Shown one piece after another: positions 35,568 to 44,803 of a stretch of 64,000 nucleotides of DNA. This stretch comes from Candidatus Lernaella stagnicola (lineage in GTDB: Bacteria > Lernaellota > Lernaellaia > Lernaellales > Lernaellaceae). Location: the NCBI GenBank assembly GCA_030765525.1, contig JAVCCK010000005.1, forward strand, positions 79,402 to 143,401. Direction: 5' to 3'. The translations under genes and the position numbers were made by a program. Numbering within the stretch: position 1 is the first letter of the stretch; each line of letters begins with the position of its first letter. The notes beneath the pieces were generated by a model that saw only the letters and a program-made list of their open reading frames with translations, had not been told where the DNA came from and ran no database searches.

Positions 35568-36102
35568 TATTCCGGCCGTTGCGTTTCGAAGTCGGCGGCA
35601 TTTCTCGCAGCATCACACCGAGTATTGTGTGGAATACCGTATCTCGCCACACCGATTACACTTGGGGTGTGTCGCCGCGTTCAACCACGAATACGTAACG
35701 CCCCGAAGCAACTTTTCCGACATTATTCAATTTGCCTCTCGGCCCGAGGATACTTCACCAGGCGATACGTCCGTGAGTTGAAAAATGAAAAAGGCTGGTT
35801 CGCGCTCGGCAAGCGGAAATCGTCTGCCATCGGTCCCTGTGCGGGCCGGCTCGCGTCAACGCCCCACCGACCCACGGTGGCCGGCATGTCATTGGAAGGT
35901 ACAAAACCGCGCATCTGGAATCGGTGGCTTTGTCTTGTGAAATCAATATATTACGCTTTGTCCGCATTGAAAAACGTCTCTCGCGACCTCACTCTGCGAA
36001 GGCTGCGTTTTGACCTCAGAAACCCGCGCGCGGCGTTGACAGTCCTGCAAGTGCAAGTTAGCTTCCAAGCGACTTTCGTCGCATCCGTTTAGGAGGCTTC
36101 TT
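35568..36102 (+). other. Gene-free leader region upstream of glyQS
   Basis: About 530 bases with no credible gene; a 155-codon open frame on the plus strand has no RBS and atypical composition. It should hold the glyQS promoter (best candidate 36036-36064). No T-box leader is recognisable. Confidence 0.45.
36036..36064 (+). promoter_or_regulatory. Candidate glyQS promoter
   Basis: TTGACA (36036-36041), 17-base spacer, TAGCTT (3/6). It lies about 40 bases before the TTG start of glyQ. Confidence 0.35.
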
Positions 36103-37056
36103 TTGACTTTTCAGGAATTGATTTTGGCGCTGACAGAGTTCTGGGCGAGGCAAAATTGCCTCATCGTGCAGCCCTACGACATCGAAGTCGGGGCCGGCAC
36201 CATGAACCCGAGCACCTTTCTGCGTTGCTTGGGGCCCGAACCGTGGAACGTAGCCTACGTGGAGCCGAGCCGCCGCCCTACCGACGGACGTTATGGGCAG
36301 AATCCGAACCGGCTGCAGCATTATTATCAGTTCCAGGTCATCATGAAACCGAGCCCGAAGGACATCCAGGAAATCTATCTGGACAGCCTCAAGGCCTTTG
36401 GCGTCGATCCGCTGAAACACGATATCCGTTTCGTGGAAGATAACTGGGAAAGCCCGACCCTCGGCGCTTGGGGCCTGGGATGGGAAGTCTGGCTCGACGG
36501 CATGGAGATCACGCAGTTCACCTATTTCCAGCAAGCCGGCGGCTTCGATTGCCGGCCGGTCAGTGTGGAAATCACCTACGGCATCGAGCGTATCGCGATG
36601 TACCTGCAGGGCGTGGACAACGTATACGACCTCGTGTGGATACCGGGCGTGAGCTACGGCGACGTCTACCACCAAAACGAAGTCGAGCAGAGCACCTACA
36701 ACTTCGACGTATCGGATACCGACACCTTGCTCGAACTGTTCAATCGCTACGAAGCCGAATCCGTGCGCTGCCTCGACGCCGAGCTCCCCCTGCCCGGCTA
36801 CGACTACTGTCTCAAATGCAGCCACACCTTTAACCTGCTCGACGCTCGCGGCGCGATTAGCGTCACCGAACGTGTCAATTATATCGGCCGGGTACGCGAC
36901 CTGGCTCGCCGCTGCGCCGAAGGTTGGTTGGCGGCCCGCAAGCGGCTTGGTTACCCGCTGGTCAAAGACCCGGAAAGGCGCGCGCGCCTGAAACTCGACG
37001 AGCCCGAGGAACAAGATGCAAACAACGACGCAGAGGAAAAGGAGGCGGGCCAATGA
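36103..37056 (+). CDS. glyQ: Glycyl-tRNA synthetase alpha subunit
   Basis: Catalytic subunit of the bacterial alpha2beta2 GlyRS, attaching glycine to tRNA-Gly. 317 residues. The TTG start is set by AGGAGG six bases upstream and the invariant N-terminus [14 protein letters not shown]. Further GlyQ blocks: [70 protein letters not shown] and [11 protein letters not shown]-terminal acidic extension (about 295-317) is longer than usual. Overlaps glyS by four bases. Confidence 0.97.
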   Translation: MTFQELILALTEFWARQNCLIVQPYDIEVGAGTMNPSTFLRCLGPEPWNVAYVEPSRRPTDGRYGQNPNRLQHYYQFQVIMKPSPKDIQEIYLDSLKAFGVDPLKHDIRFVEDNWESPTLGAWGLGWEVWLDGMEITQFTYFQQAGGFDCRPVSVEITYGIERIAMYLQGVDNVYDLVWIPGVSYGDVYHQNEVEQSTYNFDVSDTDTLLELFNRYEAESVRCLDAELPLPGYDYCLKCSHTFNLLDARGAISVTERVNYIGRVRDLARRCAEGWLAARKRLGYPLVKDPERRARLKLDEPEEQDANNDAEEKEAGQ

Positions 37057-39119
37057 GCGCCACCGAATTGCTGCTGGAAATCGGCACCGAGGAAATCCCC
37101 GCCCGCTTTCTGCCCGAGGCCGAGGCGAACCTGGCGCAGCGTCTCACCGAGAAATTGCGGGCGTTGAATCTCAACTTCGGGGAACTGCTTGTTTACTCCA
37201 CACCGCGACGGCTTACCGTCACGGTGGACCGCTTGGCGACACGCCAGCCGGACCGCAACATCGAGAAAATGGGGCCCGCGAAGAAGGTCGCCTACAACGA
37301 TGAAGGAAAACCCACGAAAGCCGCCATCGGTTTTGCGAAGGGGCAAGGCGTCGAGATCGACGAGTTGGAGCTTTTTACGACCGAAAAAGGGGAATACATC
37401 GGTATTAAGAAAACGATTTCCGGTCAGCCCACCGCCGACATTCTGCCGGAGGCGCTGACCGAAATTATCCTCGCGCTGCCGTGGCCTAAGTCGATGCGCT
37501 GGGGCGACCTCGATTTGCGTTTCGTGCGACCCGTGCATTGGATCGTCGCCCTGCTCGGCGGTGAGACGCTGCCGATCACCATCGGCGAAATTCCGGCCGG
37601 CGCGCAGACGCGCGGTCATCGCTTCCATTCGCCGGCGGCGATCGAGGTAACCGATTTTGCGGATTACCGCGACAAGCTCGCGGCGGCGAAGGTGACGTTG
37701 GACGCGGCGCAACGGCGTGAGGTGATTCGCGCCAAGCTCGACGAATTCGCCGGGCAATTGAGCGGTAAGTGGATCGTGGACGAAGAGTTGCTGACCCATG
37801 TCGCCTACCTTGTCGAGTGGCCGGTGCCGCTGCTGGGTCGTTTCCCGGCGGAGTACCTGGAACTGCCGCGCGAGGTGTTGGTCACGACGATGAGCACGCA
37901 CCAAAAGTACTTTTCATTTGAAGACGCGCAAGGGGCGTTGCTGCCCGCGTTTTGCCTCGTGGCCAATATCGAGGCCGATGATCCGGAACTCGTCGTGCGC
38001 GGCAACCAGCGCGTTTTGGTGGCGCGACTGGAAGACGCGAAATACTATTGGGAGACCGACCGTAAAAAGCCGCTGGACGATTTCGCCGCCGATCTCGAGG
38101 GCATGCTGTACCACAAGCTGCTGGGCAGCTATGCCGAAAAGGTCGACCGCGTGCGTAAGCTCGTCAACTATTTCGGGGCGATGGTGGCCACGGATTCGCT
38201 GGATACCGCCAAGCGTGCCGCGCAGATCTACAAAGCCGATTTGCTGACCGGTATGGTCGCCGAGTTTCCCGAGTTGCAGGGGATCATCGGTCGCTATTAC
38301 GCCCGCGAGCAAGGCGAAGAAGAAGCGGTCGGCGAGGCGATTTTCGAACACTACCTTCCCCGTTTTGCGGGCGACGAACTGCCCGCATCCGATGCCGGCG
38401 CGGTGCTTTCGGTGTGCGACAAAATGGATTCGATCGCCGCTTGTTTCGGCGTGGGTTTGTCGCCAACGGGGTCGGGCGATCCCTACGCGCTGCGTCGCCA
38501 GGCGTTGGGCGTGTTGCACATTCTGGCCGAGCGTGCGTGGGATGTGGCGCTCACGGATCTGATCCGCAAATCGGTCGATGGCGTGGAGGACAAATTCAAA
38601 GCCGATCGCGCCGACTTGGAAGAGGAGATTCTCGCCTTTTTCCGCGACCGCTTGTTCCACTTCATGCGGGGCCGGGGGATGCGGGCCGAAGTGGCCGATG
38701 CCGTGTTGGCCGTTCGTTTCGATACCGTCCCGGCGACCGTGGCGCGCATCGAGGCGGTCAACGAGTTTTCCAAGCGCGATGAGTTCGAGGCTTTCGCTAC
38801 GGCGTTTAAGCGCGCGGGGAACATCGTCAAGGATTACGAAGACCCGGGCGAAGTGGACGAGGCTTTGTTGGAGGAAGACGCGGAGAAGGCGCTTTTTGCG
38901 GCGGTGCAGTCCATTGCCGACCAGGTGCAAACGCTGGTGGCCGTCGGCGATGTACTTGGTGCGTTGATGACGATTTCCGAGATTCGCCCACAGGTCGACG
39001 TGTTTTTCGACGATGTGTTGGTCATGCACAAGAAAGAAGACATTAAAACCAACCGGCTTAATCTGGTGGCTTCGGTCACGGCGCTGTTTTCGGCGATCGC
39101 CGACTTCCGCCGCATTTAA
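37053..39119 (+). CDS. glyS: Glycyl-tRNA synthetase beta subunit
   Basis: tRNA-recognition subunit partner of GlyQ. 688 residues from ATG 37053 (AAGGAGG seven bases upstream, ATGA overlap with glyQ), the normal length. Landmarks: [68 protein letters not shown] and [20 protein letters not shown] in the B domain, then an HD-like helical region ([18 protein letters not shown]) and the C-terminal anticodon-binding-type domain with [19 protein letters not shown]. Confidence 0.97.
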   Translation: MSATELLLEIGTEEIPARFLPEAEANLAQRLTEKLRALNLNFGELLVYSTPRRLTVTVDRLATRQPDRNIEKMGPAKKVAYNDEGKPTKAAIGFAKGQGVEIDELELFTTEKGEYIGIKKTISGQPTADILPEALTEIILALPWPKSMRWGDLDLRFVRPVHWIVALLGGETLPITIGEIPAGAQTRGHRFHSPAAIEVTDFADYRDKLAAAKVTLDAAQRREVIRAKLDEFAGQLSGKWIVDEELLTHVAYLVEWPVPLLGRFPAEYLELPREVLVTTMSTHQKYFSFEDAQGALLPAFCLVANIEADDPELVVRGNQRVLVARLEDAKYYWETDRKKPLDDFAADLEGMLYHKLLGSYAEKVDRVRKLVNYFGAMVATDSLDTAKRAAQIYKADLLTGMVAEFPELQGIIGRYYAREQGEEEAVGEAIFEHYLPRFAGDELPASDAGAVLSVCDKMDSIAACFGVGLSPTGSGDPYALRRQALGVLHILAERAWDVALTDLIRKSVDGVEDKFKADRADLEEEILAFFRDRLFHFMRGRGMRAEVADAVLAVRFDTVPATVARIEAVNEFSKRDEFEAFATAFKRAGNIVKDYEDPGEVDEALLEEDAEKALFAAVQSIADQVQTLVAVGDVLGALMTISEIRPQVDVFFDDVLVMHKKEDIKTNRLNLVASVTALFSAIADFRRI

Positions 39120-39155
39120 CCACTCGTTACATTCCGTAATCCCGAACCCTTAAAC

Positions 39156-39174
39156 GTTGGTGCCTGGCACCAAC
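39156..39174 (+). repeat. REP-like perfect palindrome upstream of the RAYT gene
   Basis: GTTGGTGCC-T-GGCACCAAC: 9-bp perfect arms around one base. A degenerate second copy sits at 39323-39340, just before the RAYT gene. Pairs of such GTTGGTGCCTGGCACC elements beside a Y1 transposase are typical REP/RAYT layouts. Confidence 0.75.
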
Positions 39175-39322
39175 TTACGTCGTGATTTGCGTTCGATTTC
39201 CGGAATTTTCCTCCGAAAACCGGAAACAATGACAAGCCGAGATCCCTTCAACCTATTGATATCACTATCTTACTTTTCTTTGGCACACAACTTGACTAAG
39301 AGGTGTGAGAAATTCAACACCC

Positions 39323-39340
39323 GTTGGTGCCTGGCCCCAG
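39323..39340 (+). repeat. Second, diverged copy of the REP-like element
   Basis: GTTGGTGCCTGGCCCCAG shares the first 13 bases with the perfect palindrome at 39156 but its right arm has diverged. It ends one base before the RAYT ribosome binding region (GTAAGGAGGT). Confidence 0.6.
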
Positions 39341-39355
39341 GTAAGGAGGTTCAAA

Positions 39356-40084
39356 ATGGCGCGGAATCCAAGGATCGTGGTCGCGGGATACCCTCATCAC
39401 GTCACCCATCGCGGCAATCGCGGCGAGAAAATCTTCCGGTCGGACAAAGATCGCCAAAAGTACCTGGCTCTCCTCAAGAAATACGTCGAACAATACGAAG
39501 TCGCCGTTTTATCCTACTGCTTGATGCCCAACCACGTGCATCTCGTGCTCGTACCCACAATCATCACCGGACTAGCCGGCGTACTCCACGACACCCACGG
39601 AGTCTACGCCACCTACTTCAACGAAACTCACGAAACCACCGGCCACCTCTGGCAGGGTCGCTACTACTCAACGCCCATGGACGAGCGACACATGTGGGCC
39701 GCCATCCGCTACGTCGAGCGCAACTCGGTTCGCGCCGGAATGGCTTGCCACGCCGCCGACTACCGCTGGTCCAGCGCCCCCGCCCATTGCGGAAAAACCG
39801 CCGACCCGCTTATCAAACCCAGCCCCCTGCTGGACGACAGGTCCCTCGACTGGCCCTGGTTTCTCAGCGGCGAGGAAGATCCCTACGAGAAAAAAGTTCG
39901 TACCGATACAATGGCCGGAATGCCCTGCGGCTCGCCCTTTTTCGTCGCTTTCCTCGAAATCTTGCTTGGCAGAAAATTCTCGGCCGAAGCCCCCGAAACC
40001 GATCGCCGTCCCGTATTCCGCCCCGCCCCCCGGCTCCGCAAGTCGCCTGCGCAAATCCCGACGCAAACCGCTTTCCCAGGATGA
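39356..40084 (+). CDS. REP-associated tyrosine transposase (RAYT, Y1_Tnp)
   Basis: 242 residues from ATG 39356 behind AAGGAGG. An IS200/IS605-related HUH single-strand transposase domesticated to move REP sequences. Signatures: YPHHVTHRGNRGEKIFRSD at the N-terminus, YCLMPNHVHLVLVP (the HUH metal motif) near residue 60, HLWQGRYYSTPMD, and YVERNSVRAGM with the following helix. The single catalytic Tyr should be that in RYVERN. The C-terminal 80 residues are Pro/Arg-rich and variable. The flanking REP-like palindromes are its expected substrate. Confidence 0.92.
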   Translation: MARNPRIVVAGYPHHVTHRGNRGEKIFRSDKDRQKYLALLKKYVEQYEVAVLSYCLMPNHVHLVLVPTIITGLAGVLHDTHGVYATYFNETHETTGHLWQGRYYSTPMDERHMWAAIRYVERNSVRAGMACHAADYRWSSAPAHCGKTADPLIKPSPLLDDRSLDWPWFLSGEEDPYEKKVRTDTMAGMPCGSPFFVAFLEILLGRKFSAEAPETDRRPVFRPAPRLRKSPAQIPTQTAFPG

Positions 40085-40842
40085 ATCCGGCGCCCGAACC
40101 TTCCGGAATGGAACGACTTGCAGGCGGGCACAGGCAAAGGTCGGCGCGCGGCTGTCATAATGCTTCCGTCCGGTGGTTGTTCCGGCGGGGATCGCCGCTC
40201 TGTTTACCGGGCCACGATTGACTCTCATTCGCCTTCCAGTGCCTGCTCGACCAGTAAAGCACCCGGAAATCAACATAAATCGGCGGATAATTCTCCGCGA
40301 GGGCAAGTCGGGTACATTTCAACGCTCGTCGAAGCCGTACGGAAAATTTTTGGCAACGCGGCAGGACATGGAAAATGTTTTCGCCGCTCGATTTGCCAAT
40401 CTTGTACTATCCAAACTTCACAATCGCCTCTCGAAAGAATGGAAGCTCATGAAAAATAAGAGCTAACCCCCTTTTTTACGCGCCGCGTCGTAAGAGACGC
40501 AACTTCTTGTGGTCGGAAAAATTTTCCCTACCATATGTAGATTTTACCTTGACAGGCTCAAAAATCTTGGGCTAACATCCCTTCTTGCCTGACTGGCTCT
40601 TAGGAAGATTCGATTTTTCTTTAGTTTCAAGCCTTTTTAGACGAACCCTTAAAGTGGCGTCTTAAGCTTGAAAGGGTTGATTTTTGGTCGTTTTTTAAGT
40701 TTCGGTCTTGGCAACGGAAAAAAACACCTAGTTTTAACAAAATTCATTGATTTTTTCCGTATTGAAAAGTGGGTTGGCAGCGATTTTCGGCTGGACCAGC
40801 GTTCTTTCAATCCTGATTCCGCGAGCGTTAGGAGACTCCTGG
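40085..40842 (+). other. Long gene-free region with an AT-rich leader for nrdD
   Basis: About 760 bases without a convincing gene; two open frames near 40118-40466 lack RBS and family features and may be decayed sequence behind the RAYT. From about 40440 the DNA becomes AT-rich, in contrast to the GC-rich surroundings. It holds a promoter (40549-40578) about 260 bases before the nrdD start. The implied leader has an AACCCTT/AAGGGTT stem (40644-40650 with 40672-40678), followed by T-runs, and an overlapping AGACG/CGTCT pair (40639-40643 with 40658-40662). The two pairings interlock, as in attenuators or pseudoknots. Confidence 0.5.
40549..40578 (+). promoter_or_regulatory. Probable nrdD promoter
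   Basis: TTGACA (40549-40554), 18-base spacer, TAACAT (40573-40578, 4/6). The strongest promoter-like match in the AT-rich nrdD leader. Confidence 0.6.
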
Positions 40843-42825
40843 ATGATTCGCTTCATTTACAAACGCACCGGTGAACGGGTTGCGTTCGACCCGCAGAAAA
40901 TCGCCGATGCCGTTTGGAAGGCATTCGTGGCCAGCGGTAGTAAAGACCAGGCCACAGTTGAGCGAATTGCGGCGGAGGTCATCGATCTTCTGGACGTTTT
41001 GTTCTTCAAGAACAACCGTATTCCGACGGTGGAAAACGTTCAAGACCTCGTCGAAAACCGGCTTATTCACAATAACTTACACGACATTGCACGTCGTTAT
41101 ATCATTTACCGCAACGATCATGCGCAGATGCGCGAAACGCAGCGCATGCTCGCCAATGCGGTGGATATGATCGACTCCTATCTGGATAAGATCGATTGGC
41201 GAATCAACGAAAACTCGAACATGAGTTTTTCGCTACAGGGGCTCAATAACCACATCAGCTCGACGATCAGCAAGTCTTACTGGCTCAATAAAATCTACGG
41301 CCAAGAGCTCGGCGACCTTCATACCAGTGGCGACTTCCATATTCACGATTTGGGTCAAATCTCCGCTTACTGTTGCGGATGGGACCTAAAAGACCTTCTT
41401 TTCCGAGGGTTTGGGGGCGTTTACGGCAAAGTCGAGTCCGCGCCGCCACGGCATTTGCGTACGGCGTTGGGCCAGATCGTCAATTTTTTCTACACCTTGC
41501 AGGGTGAAAGCGCGGGGGCACAAGCCTTCGCGAACTTCGACACCTACCTATCGCCTTACGTACGGTATGACAATCTTAATTACGAGCAAGTACACCAATG
41601 CATTCAGGAATTCGTGTTCAACCTGAATGTACCCACTCGGGTCGGCTTCCAAACTCCGTTCACGAACATCACGATGGATCTGGTTTGCCCGTCCAATATG
41701 CTCGACGAGGCGGTGGCGTACGGCGGCGAACTGCTTAACGACACCTACGGCATGTTCCAGCACGAAATGGACATGATCAACCAAGCGTTCTGCGAAGTGA
41801 TGATGGCCGGCGACGCCAAGGGCCGCATTTTCACTTTCCCGATTCCAACGTACAACATTCATGACAATTTCGACTGGGATAACAAAAACTTAGATATCCT
41901 TTGGCAGATGACCGGACGCTACGGCATCCCGTATTTCGCCAACTTCGTCAACTCCGACATGAAGCCGGAGGATGTCCGGTCGATGTGTTGTCGCTTACGT
42001 TTGGACGAAAAAGAACTGCGACAGCGACTGAGCAAACGCGGCGGCGGCCTTTTCGGCGCGCATCCGCAAACCGGCTCCATCGGCGTGGTCACCGTGAACC
42101 TGCCGCGCGTCGGTTATGAATCCGGCGATGAAAGTTCCTGGTTCGGTCGCATCGATTACCTGATGGAGCGCGCCCGGGACAGCTTGGAAACCAAGCGGAA
42201 AGTGCTTGAGCGCTTCACTGAGCAGGGTCTTTACCCGTACACGCGGCACTACTTGGACGGCGTCAAAGTCGGACAGCACGCCTACTGGTACAACCATTTC
42301 TCCACCATTGGCTTGATCGGTATGAACGAGGCCCTCATCAACTTCATGGGCCACTCGATCACGCACCCCGCGGGCAAAGACTTAACGATTCGTACGCTGG
42401 AACACATGCGGGATAACTTGATTCGCTTCCAGGAAGAGACCGGCAATCTGTACAATCTGGAGGCCACGCCCGCCGAAAGCACAACCTATCGCCTGGCCCA
42501 ACTCGACGTTGCAAAATACCCGGACATTTTCCACCAGGGCGTCGAGGATCCTTACTACACGAATTCCACGAGCCTCCCGGTGAACTTCACCGATGACCTG
42601 TTCGAAGCCTTGGAGCACCAGGACGCCCTTCAGACGCTCTATACCGGCGGCACGGTGATGCATGGATTCATCGGGGAGAAGCTCGACGACACCGAAGCGA
42701 TTAAGAAACTCGTGCGGCGAATCGCGGAGAATTACAAGCTCCCGTATTACTCGATCACGCCCACGTTTACGATTTGCCCGGAACACGGATACATACCCGG
42801 CGAACATTTTGAGTGCCCCTATTAG
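40843..42825 (+). CDS. nrdD: Anaerobic ribonucleoside-triphosphate reductase, large part lacking the glycyl radical tail
   Basis: 660 residues from ATG 40843 (AGGAG eight bases upstream). The N-terminal ATP-cone domain (about 1-95: FIYKRTGERVAFDPQKIADA) controls activity allosterically, followed by the ten-stranded barrel of class III ribonucleotide reductase (INENSNMSFSLQGLNNHISS, FHIHDLGQISAYCCGWDLKD, VGFQTPFTNITMDL, HPQTGSIGVVTVNLPRVGYE, GLIGMNEALINFMG, YNLEATPAESTTYRLAQLD). It ends TFTICPEHGYIPGEHFECPY then stop, exactly inside the zinc knuckle that normally continues CPxCGxxTEVYSRVVGY. The missing tail, with the radical Gly, is encoded 113 bases further on in another frame. The catalytic polypeptide therefore has no radical site of its own. 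Confidence 0.92.
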   Translation: MIRFIYKRTGERVAFDPQKIADAVWKAFVASGSKDQATVERIAAEVIDLLDVLFFKNNRIPTVENVQDLVENRLIHNNLHDIARRYIIYRNDHAQMRETQRMLANAVDMIDSYLDKIDWRINENSNMSFSLQGLNNHISSTISKSYWLNKIYGQELGDLHTSGDFHIHDLGQISAYCCGWDLKDLLFRGFGGVYGKVESAPPRHLRTALGQIVNFFYTLQGESAGAQAFANFDTYLSPYVRYDNLNYEQVHQCIQEFVFNLNVPTRVGFQTPFTNITMDLVCPSNMLDEAVAYGGELLNDTYGMFQHEMDMINQAFCEVMMAGDAKGRIFTFPIPTYNIHDNFDWDNKNLDILWQMTGRYGIPYFANFVNSDMKPEDVRSMCCRLRLDEKELRQRLSKRGGGLFGAHPQTGSIGVVTVNLPRVGYESGDESSWFGRIDYLMERARDSLETKRKVLERFTEQGLYPYTRHYLDGVKVGQHAYWYNHFSTIGLIGMNEALINFMGHSITHPAGKDLTIRTLEHMRDNLIRFQEETGNLYNLEATPAESTTYRLAQLDVAKYPDIFHQGVEDPYYTNSTSLPVNFTDDLFEALEHQDALQTLYTGGTVMHGFIGEKLDDTEAIKKLVRRIAENYKLPYYSITPTFTICPEHGYIPGEHFECPY

Positions 42826-42935
42826 GGGTGCCGTCGGGCGAAGGAATAAGCAAGGGGATTTGCAGTAACAGCCCTGCTCGGGGGAGCGAATAAGCCCAGG
42901 GATTAACGAATGAGATGGGGAGATGAAAAGCGATG
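42823..42935 (+). other. 113-bp intervening segment splitting nrdD
   Basis: Joining TAT at 42820-42822 to TGT at 42936 would rebuild the conserved CPxC...TEVYSRVVGY reading frame precisely. The 113 bases begin with an in-frame TAG, are not a multiple of three, and start within a small CCCCT-ATT-AGGGG hairpin (42816-42828). They contain two imperfect 17-base repeats 44 bases apart (42844-42860 and 42888-42904, 14/17 identical) and end with the GGGGAG and ATG that start the downstream frame. No recognised intron, intein or insertion-sequence ends are present. Confidence 0.6.
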
Positions 42936-43115
42936 TGTCAACATAAGACGGAGGTCTACAGTCGGGTTGTCGGTTATTACCGTCCCGTACAGCAATGGAA
43001 CAAGGGAAAGCAGGCCGAGTATAAGGACCGCGTCACGTTTAAGGTCGCCGGCAAAGCGTTCGGCAACGTGGGGGCCGTCGAGCAGGCGCCCGAAAAAAGT
43101 GTGAAAACCGCGTAA
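42933..43115 (+). CDS. nrdD: Separate glycyl radical domain of class III ribonucleotide reductase
   Basis: A 60-residue frame, MCQHKTEVYSRVVGYYRPVQ and onward, that is the C-terminal tail of NrdD: Gly 14 in RVVGY is the radical site, and YYRPVQQWNKGKQAEYKDR is the conserved segment after it. ATG 42933 has GGGGAG ten bases upstream. Its Cys 2 corresponds to the third or fourth zinc-knuckle Cys missing from the large subunit. The last 25 residues (VTFKVAGKAFGNVGAVEQAP) extend past the usual end. It may be a separate radical subunit that docks onto the large part, as the stand-in protein GrcA does for pyruvate formate-lyase, or the product of a gene disruption. NrdG, the activase, follows 69 bases later. 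Confidence 0.85.
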   Translation: MCQHKTEVYSRVVGYYRPVQQWNKGKQAEYKDRVTFKVAGKAFGNVGAVEQAPEKSVKTA

Positions 43116-43184
43116 ATCAAACGCTAAGTCGTTTGAGTCCTGGAAACGCGCCGGTGATCGTCCGGTAGCGTAGGAGTTAGTGCT

Positions 43185-43883
43185 GTGCGAATTGCCGGTA
43201 TTCAAGGTTTGTCGTTGATCGATTTTCCCGGCAACGTAGCCTCGGTGCTCTTCCTGGCCGGGTGCGATTTTCGCTGTCCTTTCTGTCAAAATCCGGATCT
43301 CATTGAAATATCCGCCGACACGCCCAAGTTTTCTTGGGAAGACGTCGTGGAATTCCTGCGCCACCGTAAAAAACTGATAGACGGCGTCGCGATCACCGGC
43401 GGCGAACCCATGTTGTTTCCGGATATCGCCGATTTCGTCGCCCACTTGAATGAGGAAATCGGTCTACCCGTCAAAATCGACACCAACGGCCATCACCCGG
43501 ATGTGCTCAAGCAGCTGTTGGAAGACGGTCATGTCACCTACGTCGCCATGGATGTGAAAACCGCGCTCTCCCGCTACAGTGAAGCAAGCGGCACGCTTGT
43601 CGACATCCATAAGATCGAGCAATCCATCCGATTGATCATGCAAAGCGGCGTTCGTTACGAGTTCCGCACGACCGTTGTGCCGACCGTGGTGGACGAAGCG
43701 GCGGTGGATGAAATGGGCAAGGTAATCGAGGGCGCCGAGTTGTGGGCCTTCCAACAATACCAAAACCGCATCGTGTACAACGAAAACTTCAAAGCCGTGA
43801 AGCCCTTGACGCCCGAAAAAGTGCGCGCCTTGATGATGCGCGCCGAACCCTACGTCAAACGAGTCATCGTTCGCGGTTTGTAG
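43185..43883 (+). CDS. nrdG: Anaerobic ribonucleotide reductase activating protein
   Basis: Radical SAM activase that installs the glycyl radical on NrdD. 232 residues from GTG 43185 (AGGAG eight bases upstream). IQGLSLIDFPGNVASVLFLA leads into the cluster motif CDFRCPFCQNPDLIE (CxxxCxxC), then VAITGGEPMLFPDIADFV and KIDTNGHHPDVL, typical of NrdG-type activases. WAFQQYQNR and a C-terminal YVKRVIVRGL close the partial barrel. It directly follows the split nrdD. Confidence 0.93.
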   Translation: MRIAGIQGLSLIDFPGNVASVLFLAGCDFRCPFCQNPDLIEISADTPKFSWEDVVEFLRHRKKLIDGVAITGGEPMLFPDIADFVAHLNEEIGLPVKIDTNGHHPDVLKQLLEDGHVTYVAMDVKTALSRYSEASGTLVDIHKIEQSIRLIMQSGVRYEFRTTVVPTVVDEAAVDEMGKVIEGAELWAFQQYQNRIVYNENFKAVKPLTPEKVRALMMRAEPYVKRVIVRGL

Positions 43884-43893
43884 CCTTCCCCCG

Positions 43894-44751
43894 TTAGCGC
43901 CGACGAATCTCCACCAACAGTGAACGGCTTGCGTTGCCGGACCCGTCAGCGAGCGGCATATGGAGAGCGGACGTCGTTTCCTCGGTGAGATCGACAACGA
44001 AAAACAGTTCCTCATTCAGCGAGTCGCCAACGACGAGACGACCGGCCGCTTCCAAGCGAAGTCGCTTTTCCGACGACTTTTCACACCAGACGGCGTACGT
44101 CATCAGGTCCAAGGTTCCCGCCTGCGCGGCCACGCCCTCGGCGTTTATCGAAACCGGAACAACGAGGTGTTCGCCCCGCCCCGGTGCCGCCTCGAATTGC
44201 ACGAGACCCACATCCTGCGGATTGCGACGCGACGCGCCGTCCGTCGATAAAAGCGACAAGCGCATCTGCACCGACACGGCCGTGCCGATCGGGCGGGTGA
44301 AGGGCGGCGTCACCGGCGGGAGTTCTCCCTCGTGCGCCGGGAACTGCCCGTCGCGGGCGGCGTAGCGCAAGGCGACGGCTCGCCGGTATAGGACGGCGGC
44401 AGGCGAATCGTTCACGGGAGCCGCGGCGGATTCCAGGACGCCGTTGCCGTCGGCATCGCGCCAATGAGAGACCGACCGATCCGGCATGAAAAGCGCAACG
44501 CGGTCGGCCACACCGTCGGCGTTGGTGTCGATTTCAGTGCGCACGATTTTTTCGCCGCTGTGGAACAACGCGACATCGGGCCGGCCGTCGCCGGTCAGGT
44601 CGGCGAGTTCCCAGCGCAACAAACCGTCGGTCTCGGCACGCCAATACACTTCCCCGTCGGACCCCTGCCGAGCGGAAACGGTCCACACGGGCGCGGACAA
44701 CGCGACGGCGGCGAGACATGTCAGGAACAAAAACGTGACGATTTTCCGCAT
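43894..44751 (-). CDS. Exported protein with calcium-binding (Dx[DN]xDG-type) repeats
   Basis: 285 residues from ATG 44751; TTG 44754 is an alternative. A signal peptide (VTFLFLTCLAAVALSAPVWT) precedes three EF-hand/FG-GAP-like turns: DLTGDGRPDVALF, DTNADGVADRVALF and DADGNGVLESAA (about residues 50-110), as in beta-propeller and dockerin-like calcium loops. The C-terminal half is beta-rich without known motif. Function unknown; it is probably periplasmic or cell-surface. The gene is convergent with nrdG, 10 bases apart. Confidence 0.7.
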   Translation of the reverse strand: MRKIVTFLFLTCLAAVALSAPVWTVSARQGSDGEVYWRAETDGLLRWELADLTGDGRPDVALFHSGEKIVRTEIDTNADGVADRVALFMPDRSVSHWRDADGNGVLESAAAPVNDSPAAVLYRRAVALRYAARDGQFPAHEGELPPVTPPFTRPIGTAVSVQMRLSLLSTDGASRRNPQDVGLVQFEAAPGRGEHLVVPVSINAEGVAAQAGTLDLMTYAVWCEKSSEKRLRLEAAGRLVVGDSLNEELFFVVDLTEETTSALHMPLADGSGNASRSLLVEIRRR

Positions 44752-44803
44752 CAACCTCTACTCGAAGAATGATCGCTTCTTTATAACATGGTACGATTCG
44801 GCC

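Noticed and set aside
35625-36092. 155-codon open frame upstream of glyQ
   Set aside because: No RBS, unlikely composition, and it covers the probable glyQS promoter.
40118-40466. Two overlapping open frames of about 95-113 codons behind the RAYT gene
   Set aside because: No RBS, no motif, and composition unlike neighbouring genes; probably non-coding or decayed.
42823-42935. Group I/II intron or intein in nrdD
   Set aside because: At 113 bases the insert is far too short for known self-splicing introns, lacks their conserved ends, and contains stop codons, so it cannot be an intein.
42820-42935. T4 gene 60-style translational bypass over the nrdD insert
   Set aside because: A hairpin sits at the stop, but the take-off codon (TAT) has no matching landing codon before TGT; a separate RBS and ATG explain the second frame more simply.
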